The position numbers and the translations under genes were made by a program. This document shows, in pieces, positions 1 through 11,125 of a stretch of 64,000 nucleotides of DNA. Every line of letters begins with the position of its first letter. The first letter of the stretch is position 1. The stretch comes from Girardinichthys multiradiatus (lineage: Eukaryota > Chordata > Actinopteri > Cyprinodontiformes > Goodeidae). A model generated the notes under the pieces. The model had not been told where the DNA came from, ran no database searches, and worked only from the letters and a program-made list of their open reading frames with translations. The stretch spans positions 9,567,859 to 9,631,858 of the forward strand of contig NC_061802.1 in the NCBI RefSeq assembly GCF_021462225.1. Reading direction: 5' to 3'.

Positions 1-1994
1 GTTTAGTCTGATTTAATGCCAAATATTGAATAGAAATAAATAGGATTTTGTTTCTTTTTATACAGTGCATGTAAAAACCTGGTTTCAACTGTATTTAATA
101 TAGGTATTATATAAGTAGCATATAGAACAATATGTAATTGTTTTCTGTTAAGAAACAGTTTATTTTCTCTTTTATTCTTTGTTACAGAGGTTTTCATAAA
201 CACATTATACTTATAGTTTCATAAATTCTATTAAAAAAGAGCTTCTTTGAATGGATGTCACATGTCTGTGCACACAATTGTTCAATTATGAGCTGATTGT
301 TACAGGACTTATTGACCTTAGTCAATTAGTGGCCAGTTATGCCATTACAAAGTTACAGCTTTAATATATGTTACTCTTCTGTCACTAAAGCTGTCAATAA
401 AGTGGCTCAACAAAATATCTTGTTAGGAAAGCTATATTGGTGCAGACAGCAGGTCATGTGATGTACATACATATCATATGGGTAATTCAGTATAAGGAAA
501 GAAGGGGGAAAACTATATTTCACAAATTGACATTTCTATTGCTTACTGAGGAGTGACATTTATCTAACTGCTCAACAGTATTAGTATTAGTATTAGTAGA
601 TATATACACTGCAGGAAACAGAGATTTCAAGTAAGAAAGAACTGTCTAGGATCGTTGTGGAAAAGTATCAAACTTTTGAATGAAGCAAGTACAGTTTATA
701 GGTTATAAACAGAGTAATAAAATGCTTTAGAGAACAAAGTATATGCTGAAACCACATCCACATTTTGCATATTTTTGTTCCTCATTGCTATAGTTGACTG
801 ACTTCAAACCTTTGAAATTTTAAGGGAACTTACTTTTTATTTCCTAGTACATAACAAACCCTGTTAGATTCCTCATGCACAATACAAGCAAAACACATTT
901 CAGCTAAGGGAGCTTCAAATTTGAGTCAAAGCTCTATGCAAAGTCTGTCCGACTATAGGCTTAATGACCTGACAATATAAACTGGAAATCAACCTAAATC
1001 CTTAATTTACAAGTAAATTAACAATCCATCTGCCCAATGCAATGGAGATACTGGACTGCCGCTTAACTTACTGTACCTGCAACAATACGAAACCAACCGG
1101 TAACCAGCTGCTCAGCCATTTACTTCTTTCTCTGTTGGTGCTCTGCTCTTTTGACGGTCTGAGAAGGAAGATGAACGACTGAAGCATTAATTTGCTGAAA
1201 ATGAGAGGACGAAAAATAGAATAAGTACAGACTGAAGACAAAGAAGCTAAGAAGATAAACCTGTGTGCTGCAGCTCGCAGCAGCACCTGTACTCACAACT
1301 GATTGTGCACTGCGAAAGGCTTTAACGCAACCTGTGGAGAATAGCAATGTGCGACAGCAGGCTAGGAGTTCAAACTTGTCAGCCACTGAAGGGCATTCCT
1401 TTGGTGAAGTAACTATGAATGGCTTTGTTCACTAAATATACAGATATTTGTTTCTTCTGTTTTATCATTTACATTTCCTTCATTTCGTATATATATTTAA
1501 ATAGGATAAAAACAGAGAACAGGTATTTGGTCTTGGTAAAGAAAATATCTAGAGCAGTTAATGGATTACTAGGTTTAGATATCTGGTATCAGTATTTAAA
1601 GCATTCATGATCAAATTCAGGAGCTCAATTAGAATCAGTCAATGAAAAATCATAAAATAACACTGGTTTCTGAACGTGTTCCGCTTTTTTGCTCTGGTAA
1701 ATATAGTTGTGAATAAAGTAGGACATATAAATATATATGGATATTTAATATCAAATTCAAACAAACAACAACCCAGATAAAATAATTTTAAAACTTTTTT
1801 TAAAATCTAAATAAAAATGCAATTACTGGGAAGAAATAAATTATAAATAAATAAATCCCACATTTATCCCACATTTATTCCCACCTAAAATAGATACAAT
1901 TATACACAGGCACATCACATTAGTTGCACATAAATAGAGCATCATTACTCAGCATTTTGCAGAGGTCTGCTCTTTAAACCTCAGACATTTAGTT
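1..1994. other. AT-rich unique sequence, no feature seen
   Basis: No recognisable exon or repeat was found. An 88-codon minus frame at 1120-1386 starts MADKFELLACC but resembles nothing I know and has no splice context. Confidence 0.5.
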
Positions 1995-2370
1995 TGGTGT
2001 GCTCCTGACTGTTTAAGTGAGACTGAACACCATGGTAAGACCGAACAAACTACAGCAGAACTGGACCCAAAACATACCAGTCAAAACCCACCAAGCACTG
2101 GCTGATAATTAAGAATTGGAAAGATCTGGAACAAATTGAAGCCCAGATCTTGATTTCATTGAGAGGCTGTGGGGTAAATTGAAACAGGCTGTATGTGCAA
2201 GAAAACTCCTCAAACATCTCACAGTTAAAGGTGAGGAGTGCAGCAAAATTTCCTCAGACTGATGTCCAGTAGCTACAAGAAGCGTCTCACTGAAGTTATT
2301 TCAACTAAATGGGTTAAGACTTGCTTTTAAAGGGTAGGGAGTCTTAACTTTTTCCTCAACCAGAAAACAC
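1995..2370 (+). mobile_element. Tc1-like transposase fossil
   Basis: The sequence at 2050-2180 resembles the region between the second Asp and the Glu of a Tc1 transposase on the plus strand. This includes a decayed DLDFIERLWGK-like stretch near 2150-2175. There is no open frame, and the ends cannot be placed. Confidence 0.5.
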
Positions 2371-2796
2371 ATTATTGTTGATTCATTGTTGTTCTTTAAG
2401 TGCAATTAAATGTTTTTCCAGAGATAAATAAAAATAAGATTAGCTATCAGTATGTGAACATTGGTTTGTAAAGAACTGAATACTTAGTAGGGTGTCCGAA
2501 TGTTTTCACATAAAATATTTTAAACCTGTTCCACAGCCTATGAAAGATTTTACTTGGCACAACTTAAACAAAATATGCTGTTTCCTAGACATAAATTTGA
2601 TATTTACCAAAACACCTGAGATGCAATTTCCTGAAAGATGTGCACAAAATAAAAATGTGATATAATACTGCCACTTCATAAGTGCAGCAGTCACATTTAC
2701 TAGTTAAATGTATGGACATGCATTAAACCCCCTTTAAAAACTAAATGACAAGCAACTGGCGCCATCTGCTGATAATTTAAAAGAAGTGTTTTCTTC

Positions 2797-3512
2797 GAAT
2801 TTAAAATATAATTTGTATGCATGTTTACACCTACTGGTCCCAAAATTACAACAGATGAAATGATTTTCCAGAAATTAGACACACATTAAAAGCACAGTTG
2901 TGGTTAACGGAGACCACGTCATATAGCTTAATTTAACCACATTAATTCCTTCAAAAATCATAAGGTCAAAGAGTTGGAATTTATTCAGAATATCTAACAA
3001 CAGTATAAAAAAACAAGAAAGCAATTGAATTAAAATACTTTAAAACGAATTAGCGATGTAAAAGCTGCTTTAATTGGCAGCATAATATAATATAATATAA
3101 TATAATATAATATACTCGTACTCGTACTCGTCGTCTTCCGCTTTATCTGGGACCGAATTTAAAATATAATTTGTATGCATGTTTACACCTACTGGTCCCA
3201 AAATTACAACAGATGAAATGATTTTCCAGAAATTAGACACACATTAAAAGCACAGTTGTGGTTAACGGAGACCACGTCATATAGCTTAATTTAACCACAT
3301 TAATTCCTTCAAAAATCATAAGGTCAAAGAGTTGGAATTTATTCAGAATATCTAACAACAGTATAAAAAAACAAGAAAGCAATTGAATTAAAATACTTTA
3401 AAACGAATTAGCGATGTAAAAGCTGCTTTAATTGGCAGCATAATATAATATAATATAATATAATATAATATACTCGTACTCGTACTCGTCGTCTTCCGCT
3501 TTATCTGGGACC
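2797..3512. repeat. Perfect 358-bp tandem duplication
   Basis: Two head-to-tail copies, 2797-3154 and 3155-3512, read the same base for base as far as I can compare by eye. Each holds unique AT-rich sequence, a TATAA array, the TACTCG repeats and the last bases of Rex3 up to GGGACCG. The joints share CG (2796-2797, 3154-3155, 3512-3513), so the duplication arose after the Rex3 insertion. Confidence 0.92.
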
Positions 3513-5728
3513 GGGTCGCGGGGGCAGCAGACTCAGCAGAGACGCCCAGACGTCCCTCTCCCCAGATACCTCCTCCGGCTCCTCTGGGGGGAGCCCAAGG
3601 CGTTCCCAGGCCAGCCAAGAGACATAGTCCCACCAGCGTGTCCTGGGCCGTCCCCCGGGCCTCCTCCCGGTGGGACATGCCTGGAACACTTCCCAAGGAA
3701 GGCGTCCAGGAGGCATCCGGTATAGATGCCCGAGCCACCTCAACTGGCTCCTCTCGATGTGGAGGAGCAGCAGCTCTACTCCGAGCCCCTCCCGGATGGC
3801 CGAGCTCCTCACCCTATCTCTAAGGGAGTGCCCAGACACCCTGCAGAGGAAGCTAATTTCTGCACTTGTATCCGGGATCTCGTTCTTTCGGTCATGACCC
3901 AAAGTTCATGGCCATAGGTGAGGGTAGGAACGTAGACCGACCGGTAAATTGAGAGCTTTGCTTTTTGGCTCAGCTCTCTCTTCACCACAACAGACCGGCA
4001 CAGCGCCCCCATTACTGTGGCAGCCGCACCGATCTGTCTGTCGATCTCCCGCTCCATTCTTCCCTCACTCGTGAACAAGACCCAGAGATACTTAAACTCC
4101 TCCACTTGAGGCAGGAACTCCCCTCCAACCTGAAGAGGACAAGCCACCCTTTTCCGGTCGAGAACCATGGCCTCGGACTTGGAGGAGCTGATCTTCATCC
4201 CAGCCGCTTCACACTCGGCTGCGAACCGCCCCAGTGCATGCTGTAGGTCTTGGCAAGAGGGGGCCAGCAGGACCACGTCATCTGCAAAAAGAAGAGACGA
4301 AATCCACTGGTCCCCAAACCAGACCCCCTCCGGCCCTCGGCTGCGCCTAGAAATCCTGTCCATAAAAGTTATGAACAGGACCGGTGACAAAAGGCAGCCC
4401 TGCCGGAGTCCAACATGCACCGGGAACAGGTCTGACTTAGTGCCGGCAATGCAAACCAAACTCCTGCTCCGCTTGTACAGAGACCGGATGGCCCCTAATA
4501 AAGGGACCCCGATTCCATACTCCTGGAGCACCCCCCACAGGGCATCATGAGGGACACAGTCGAATGCCTTCTCCAGGTCCACAAAACACATGTGGACCGG
4601 TTGGGCAAACTCCCATGAACCCTCGAGTACCCTGTAGAGGGTATAGAGCTGGTCCAGTGTCCCACGGCCGGGACGGAAACCACACTGCTCCTCCTGAAGC
4701 CGGGGTCCGACTATCGGCCGGACTCTCCTCTCCAATACCCTGGCGTAGGCCTTACCAGGGAGGCTGAGGAGTGTGATCCCCCTGTAGTTGGAACACACCC
4801 TCCGGTCACCCTTCTTATGAAGGGGGACCACCACCCCAGTCTGGCAATCCAAAGGCACTGTCCCCATCCACCACGCAATGTTGAAGAGTCGTGTCAACCA
4901 TGACAGCCCCACAACATCCAAAGACTTGAGGTACTCAGGGCGGATCTCATCCAACCCTGAAGCCCTGCCACCGCGGAGCTTTTTAACCACCTCGGTGACT
5001 TCAGCCTGGGTGATGAAAGAGTCCAACCCCGAATCCCCAGCCTCTGCTTCCACCAGGGAATGCGTGATGGCAAGATTGAGGAGATCCTCGAAGTACTCCT
5101 TCCACTGGCCGATAATGTCCCCAGTCGAGGTCAGCAGCTCCCCATCCCCACTGTAAACAGTGTTGGCGACGCACTGCTTCCCCCTCCTGAGGCGCCGGAC
5201 GGTTTGCCAGAACCGCTTCGGGGCCAACCGGTAGTCCTTCACCATGACCTCACCGAACTCCTCCCAGGTCCGAGTTTTTGCCTCTGCCGCCACGCGGGCC
5301 GCGGCACGCTTGGCCTCACGGTATCCATCAGCCGCCTCAGGAGTCCCACAAGCCAACCACAGCCGATAGGACTCCTTCTTCAGCTTGACAGCGTTCCTTA
5401 CTGCCGGTGTCCACCACTGGGTTCGGGGATTGCCGTCGCGACAGACACCGCATACCTTACGGCCGCAGCTACAGGCAGCAGCATCGACAATAGATGCGGA
5501 GAACATGGTCCACTCGGACTCTATGTCTCCAACATCCCTCGGCATCTGGTCAAAGCTCTCCCGGAGGTGAGAGTGGAATACATCCCTGGCCAAGGGGTCC
5601 GCCAGACGTTCCCAGCAGACCCTCACTATGCGCTTGGGCCTGCCAAGTCTGTCCGGCTTTCTCCTCCCCCAGCGGATCCAACTCACCACCAGGTGGTGAT
5701 CAGTAGAGAGCTCAGCCCCTCTCTTCAC
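3501..5728 (-). pseudogene. Rex3 reverse transcriptase, frameshift near the 3' end
   Basis: The first frame (5728-3809) is open for 639 codons. It contains LHKKGDRRVCSNYRGITLLS, CGFRPGRGTLDQ, MCFVDLEKAFDCVPHDAL, GLRQGCLLSP and the catalytic LLFADDVVLLA. Around 3850-3890 the frame shifts. The second frame (3902-3501) carries FLCRVSGHSLRDRVRSS, then LRWLGHLYRMPPGRLP and GGRPRTRWWDYVSWLAWERL, the normal C-terminus. The long open stretch shows a fairly young copy. Confidence 0.9.
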
Positions 5729-6633
5729 TCAAGTGTCCAAAACATGCGGCCGAAGGTCTGATGATACGACACCAAAGTCGATCATTGACCTCCTGCCTAG
5801 GGTATCCTGGTGCCAAGTGCACTGATGGACAGCCTTATGTTTGAACATGGTGTTCATTATGGACAATCCGTGACTAGTACAGAAGTCCAATAACAAAACG
5901 CTGCTCGGATTCAAATCGGGGAGGCCTCTCCAGGTGTCACTGTCATTTCCCACGTGGGCGTTGACGTCCGCCAGCAGAATAATGGAGTCCCCAGGAGGGG
6001 CACTATCCAGCACCCCCGACAGGGACGCCAAGAAGGCCCGTAGGCTGAAATGATAGTCAGAGACCTCTCCCCAACCCGAAGGCGCAGGGATGCGACCCTC
6101 TCATCCACTGGGGTAAACCCCAATACGAGACGACTGAGCTGGGGGGCGACAAGCAAACCCACCCCAGCCCGCCGCCTCTCCCCGTGGGCCACTCCAGAGT
6201 AGAAGAGAGTCCAGCCCCTCTCGAGGAAATGGGTTCCAGAGCCCACGCTGTGCATGGAGGCGAGCCCGACTATTTCTAGTCGATATCTCTCGACCTCCCG
6301 CACCAGCTCAGGCTCCTTCCCCCCCAGCGAGGTGACATTCCACGTCCCTAGAGCCAGCCTAAGCATCCGGGGATCAGGCCGCTGAGGTCTCCACCTTGGT
6401 CCGCCGCCCAATCCTCTTTGCACCAGTCCCTCACGGTTCCCCCTGCAGGTGGTGGGCCCACTGGGGGATGGTCTGGCGTCTCTCGTTCGGGCTTTGCCCG
6501 GCCGGGTCCCGCGAGGAGCAACCCAGCCACCAGGCGTTCTCCGACGAGTCCCGACCCCAGGCCTGGCTCCAGGGTGGGACCCCGGCTCCGCCGTACCGGG
6601 CGACGTCACGTGTCTCGATTTTGTAGTTGTCAT
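5729..6633 (-). pseudogene. Rex3 endonuclease domain, frameshifted
   Basis: GTWNVTSLGGKEPELVREVE opens the endonuclease at about 6350. [10 protein letters not shown] then breaks at about 6030, where a deletion of several residues shifts the frame. The next frame reads [31 protein letters not shown] and STDHHLV, the metal-site motifs of apurinic-type LINE endonucleases. An in-frame TGA (5729-5731) after HVLDT interrupts the join to the reverse transcriptase. [10 protein letters not shown] also looks shortened. Confidence 0.85.
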
Positions 6634-6794
6634 GAGGGGTTCTTGAACCGCTCTTTGTCTGACCCGTCGCCTAGAGCCTGTTTGCCATGGGAGACCCTAC
6701 CAGGGGCATTTAAGCCCCAGACAACATAGCCTCTAGGGTCATTCGAGCACACAAACCCCTCCACCACGTTAAGGTGGCCGTTCAAGGAGGGGTA

Positions 6795-6885
6795 ATATGA
6801 TATAATATAATATAATATAATATAATATAATATAATATAATATAATATAATATAATATAATATAATATAATATAATATAATATAA
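6795..6885. repeat. (TATAA)n microsatellite at the Rex3 5' end
   Basis: About 17 uninterrupted TATAA units directly abut the 5' end of the Rex3 element. Shorter arrays of the same unit lie at its 3' end (about 3083-3113 and 3441-3472). Confidence 0.9.
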
Positions 6886-7109
6886 GGTTCTGGGAGAAAA
6901 TAAGATACCAATGCAATATATATTTCAATCTATTTTTTCAGTATTTCCATCAAACTGCAAAATTTCAACAAATAACTTCAGCAGTATTTATTTGTTTACA
7001 TAGTAAACCTGCAATGATCTTGAACAAAATGAAAATCCATTTCGGAAGTGAGTAAAAACTTTGCATGACGCATGTACGCATGCATTTGCAACATACAGAT
7101 GTTGCAAAT

Positions 7110-7258
7110 GCACCTTTTTATTATATATGTGTATATTGTACATTGTAAATATGTATATTCTGTAATGCAAAAACAAAACCAAAGAGCAAAGTGTACCGGA
7201 GTCAAATTCCTTGTTTGTATGTACGAAAATGGCAATAAAGCTGATTCTGATTGTGATT
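7110..7258 (+). mobile_element. Rex1-type 3' end fragment
   Basis: It shares CAAAGTGTACCGGAGTCAAA, TTCCTTGTTTGTATGTACGA and GGCAATAAAGCTGATTCTGA with the 3' end of the copy at 49350-50442. Nothing 5' of this is recognisable, as in short 5'-truncated insertions. Confidence 0.72.
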
Positions 7259-9435
7259 TAAAATGGGATCTTTAAAACAGGTTCCTGTAAATATAATGTA
7301 AGAGAATGGGATATGGAGGATAACTGAAAGATTAAACTCTCAGCTTGGTAGCTGCAGTGACTTCAGGTGCCCATGTCCTTATTTAGTTAAAACGCTCCCT
7401 GCTGAGAGCAGAGGTGTCTCTTTGGCATATACACAGCCAGCACTTCAGAAAAAGAAGGACAAGAACACCATTCATTCTGACATATTACACTTCTTTCTTC
7501 CTTGATTGCATTAACAGTGTTAGGTGAGGTTTTTTTCATTACCAAAAATGTAATGTTCTTCTGTATGTCTCCCTTTTTTCCTGTTCCCTCCATTTTCTTT
7601 GCATCTGTCTTCATTCACCTCCACCCACCAACAAACACCCTCCACATCCCTCCCTCCTGACCTACTTACTCATCCTCTTAGCACACGTTTTTTGCCTGTA
7701 GGGTGTGCTGTTGTTCCAATCTGGCTATTTGTCAGAGATGCTGCTCTGCTTTTGTTTGCAGATATAAATCTATGTGTACCAGTGGCAAACTCCCAGAAGA
7801 CAAATTCAACTGGGTCATCACTGGTGCTTTATGGAGACAGGTAGAAAAAAAGTAAAGCTACATTTAGCAGTATACTTGTGTTTTAATCCAGCAAGTGAGC
7901 AATCATGGAGAGAGGAGGATCTTAGGTATGTAAATTTATGACTATACGTCAAATATGTTCTAGTTAAATCTTCAACTTCCATACAAAACAAAGCAGCTGC
8001 TCTTCCAATAATAGCAAGAGCTGTTACCAATGTATTTTCTTGGTCAAACAAGTAAAAGGAAAAGTAAGGACAATTCTTATTGTATCCATTAAAAATCAAA
8101 GTACCAATTTTTGATGATATAAATGTTCAAATCTGAGACTATAGGTGATGTTGATTTGTTTCCCTGTTTGTGATATTATGCCTTTTTGCCAGTCTGTATT
8201 ATGTGGGAATACTGAGAGTATAACAAGGTAGTAGCTTCTGAACCATAGCTTTAAAATAGGGTTTTCTTAATACAAGTGAGGTGCACGGCTAATTTAGTTT
8301 TTACATCTTGGGTTTCCATGTTTTTCACAACTGGAAATATTCCCAAACTGTTGAATTTGTCTTTTCTGTAAGTGAGGGGAAAGTGTAGGAACCTTCTTTT
8401 TAGCAAACTGACTGGCAGTGCACAGCAACAGGTGGAGGAGGGGCAGAACTGTATTAATCAAAGTTCTTTACAACCTCAGAAAACTCTGCCCTCCATGACA
8501 CTTTTTCTGGTACCTCATTTAAAGAATTCGATACCATTTGATACCGAATTTTGATTTTGAAATCACAACTTTTTAAGATCATGGAATATCTTGAAAACAT
8601 CCCATGTCTGTACTTGACCAAAGGTCAGTAACCTAGATGATACCAGCACTATTTCACTTTTTACACATGTGTTTTCCAACTGAAGTCAACTGCCAACAAA
8701 GTTTTACTGATAAGACACCACAAAACAAAAACGTCATCTCTATGCAGGGATTTCCTTGAGCTCATGGTGCAACTGTCACGTCCCAAATCCTCATGCCATT
8801 TCCTGCAGGGTGTTAAAAAAGAGAAAGAAAAATGTCTGCAAACCTACAACCCACTCCGTCACTCCCCACAGTCAAAGTGCTCTGATGAAGGATGATGATT
8901 AGGCTGCAGACATTAAATGTACACAAACACTCACCCGCCGAAGAGTCAGCGGTGAGTGCACTCAAATCATAACATTTTCCTCAACGGCAGAGGAACGGCA
9001 TGTAGATAAGGCATGTGAATTGCAGGGTGCAGCATAGTGTGCCTACGTGCAATCCAGCCACACATGACCTCTCTGTGTGTGCCACCATGCAGACACATTT
9101 CTTCGTCATTATCCCACTTGCTGCCCTGTCTAGGTGCGCAGAAACATTTACCAGACAAACACACACACACCCCAGCAGCCATCAAGTCTTTTTGTGAAAT
9201 TAGCCTCCACTTTCTGATTGCCTGATGATGCAGAGTAGGCCGAGTGCAGATTCATTGGAAACTTTGTCTCATTTGTTCTGGGCCAACCACAGTAAATAAA
9301 TTCTAGCTTCACATTCTTAATGAGAGATGCTAGATTTATAAAAAAAATTTTCATGTCAAAATTCAAAACCTTTCCTAAATCAAATGTTTCAGCACATTTT
9401 TTTAAGAATAAATACAAAAGTTGGATTGAGGACAG
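7259..9435. other. Intergenic sequence, no feature seen
   Basis: No repeat or exon was recognised. Short frames such as 7599-7844 are not supported by motif or splice signals. Confidence 0.5.
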
Positions 9436-9830
9436 ATACTGTGCCTTGCAAAAGTATTCACAACCATTAAACATTTCTGCATTCTGTTTCATTTTAACCA
9501 CAATCTTCATGTCTTTTATTGGGATGTTATGTGATGCACCAACAAAAGGGAGTGCATATTTGTAAAGTTGGATAAAAATAATACAGGTTTAGGAAAATTT
9601 TTAAAGATAAAAATCTGAAAAGAGTCCATCAGTGTGAAATGTATACTTTAAATACAGCTGTATGAAGACATCAGAGGCTTTTTATTATTATCATTATTAT
9701 TATTAGTGAACAAACAGCATCATGAAGACCATGGTAAGACCGAAGAAGCTGAGGAACTCCATAGCTCAGGTGTAAGAATCTCATCACAGGAGAAAACTCT
9801 GAAGACAAGAACGTTTTCATTGACTGATTT
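9436..9830. mobile_element. Tc1/mariner-type fossil end
   Basis: GTGCCTTGCAAAAGTATTCA, then TTTTATTGGGATGTTATGTG resemble the terminal repeat of a widespread fish Tc1 family. A few decayed coding-like words follow (CATGAAGACCATGG). No transposase frame or right end is seen. Confidence 0.5.
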
Positions 9831-10242
9831 CATACATTTTTACTGATTAGGTTTTTATTCTAATTCCCTTCAAGCAAAATCTCATTGCAAAGACATGTAG
9901 AAGATGATGGAAGATGTGCAACATGCTAATCAAGAGGCCCATTTGCATTGCTTGTAGTGAGCCCCAGGCTTTGTAAAGCCTAGGTCACATTAACAGGTCG
10001 GGCTTTACTTTCATGTAAATGGTCTTACTCTGGAGATGGTCTTTTCAGCTTTCCCTGAGATTTGTTAAAGAGGCGGGGTTGTGTGCAGCAAGGCATGGCA
10101 CCAGCAGCTGCAGTAAAGGGGCAGGGTTCTATACAAATTAATTGTTTTCATACCATTAATTTGTCTAAATAGCAGTTTTAAGATGTTTTAAGCGATAAAG
10201 TAGACCTCAAAATTTCATCTGTGCAGTCATTTCATCCAGAAT

Positions 10243-11120
10243 GTCAGGGTTCGACATTTTGGACTCTGTTTGGTTTTGTGTTTGTTTTGCTTTTCAGTTG
10301 GGTATCTTTATTCTTTGGCCTTAGTAGTTTTGTTTGTTTGTTCCTCCAGTTAATTTGATGTTAGTTTTGTTCTCTCTCCTGCCTCCTAGTGTTTGTTGTT
10401 TTCTTCCCCTCGCTCTTAGTTCCTTTAGTGGTGGCTTTCTTATTACTTAGTATAGCTTTCTCTTGATGATTATGATTATTATTAGTAGTATTATTGTTAT
10501 CATAGTTCTCCAGCTGAGTTCCCCTAGTTTATCTCTATTCTCCAGTCCCTCTTTATAGGTTAGCTTCAGTTGTTGTTTATGTTTTGTTTACATTTATTCT
10601 AAACCTCGCTTTCTCTGCTTACTTCTCAATTAGTTCAGTCAGTGTTGGTTTAGGTTTGTTTACTTTTATAGTTAGGGTTTCTTTATGGTTTCTTTTGTTG
10701 TTCTTATTTATCTTTGTCTATAGTTTTGCTTAGGTTTGTTCACTGTATTGTTTGTTAGTCCCTTCTACCATGCTTTAGTCCTTTTATTAGTTTCACCTGT
10801 TCCTTCAGCCTCCCTGCTTCCATGTCACACCTGTTCCTAGTTCTTTTGATTACCTGCCCTTTGTTACCTTCTGTATATTAGTTAGTCTAGTTTCTTTGTT
10901 CGTTGCTGGTTCCTTCCGTTCACTACCCCTGATTATGTTCAGTTTGTACTACGCTCCTGCTCTGGAAATTCATGTAAGTTTTTGGCTCAACTCATGTTAA
11001 TTCCTGCAGTGAGTATGCTACGTTTTTGGATAACCTTTGAATAAAGATGAAGCCTGCCATGAACATGCTGCTGCCCAGCTCTTGTCTGCACTTTGGTCCA
11101 CATCAGCCCCAGAACGTGAC
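10243..11120 (+). mobile_element. LTR-like repeat flanked by AGAAT direct repeats
   Basis: This 878-bp block starts GTCAGGGTTCGACATTTTGG and ends CCCCAGAACGTGAC. AGAAT stands on both sides (10238-10242 and 11121-11125). GAATAAAG lies about 80 bp before the end and CTGCACTTTGGTCC about 30 bp before it. The layout is that of the solo LTRs in this window, but the ends read GT...AC, not TG...CA. It has no coding region. Confidence 0.7.
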
Positions 11121-11125
11121 AGAAT

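Larger units (their letters stand above)
3473..6796 (-). mobile_element. Rex3 (RTE-clade LINE), nearly full length
   Basis: The element reads on the minus strand and comprises a 5' region (6796-6350), an apurinic-type endonuclease, a reverse transcriptase and a tail. The tail is GCGGAAGACGACGAG, then (TACGAG)n running into (TATAT)n. The segments around 4380-4400 and 4825-4850 agree with the conserved Rex3 words I know (GGTGACAAAAGGCAGCCCTG on the plus strand; CAGACTGGGGTGGTGGT on the minus). TATAA arrays abut both ends. The coding region has one in-frame stop and two frameshifts, so it is inactive. Confidence 0.88.

Noticed and set aside
1120..1386. 88-codon minus-strand frame starting MADKFELLACC
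   Set aside because: It has no recognisable domain, no splice context and no conserved neighbour, so chance is the simplest explanation.
3083..3130. CRISPR-like short repeats (TACTCG / TATAA arrays)
   Set aside because: Simple tandem repeats without spacers, in a vertebrate genome, derived from a LINE tail and a microsatellite.
3501..6633. Long open frames as a host protein-coding gene
   Set aside because: The motifs are those of an RTE-type endonuclease and reverse transcriptase, with Rex3 tail structure and frame breaks.
7599..7844. 81-codon plus-strand frame
   Set aside because: Hydrophobic but unlike any family I know, and without promoter or splice support.
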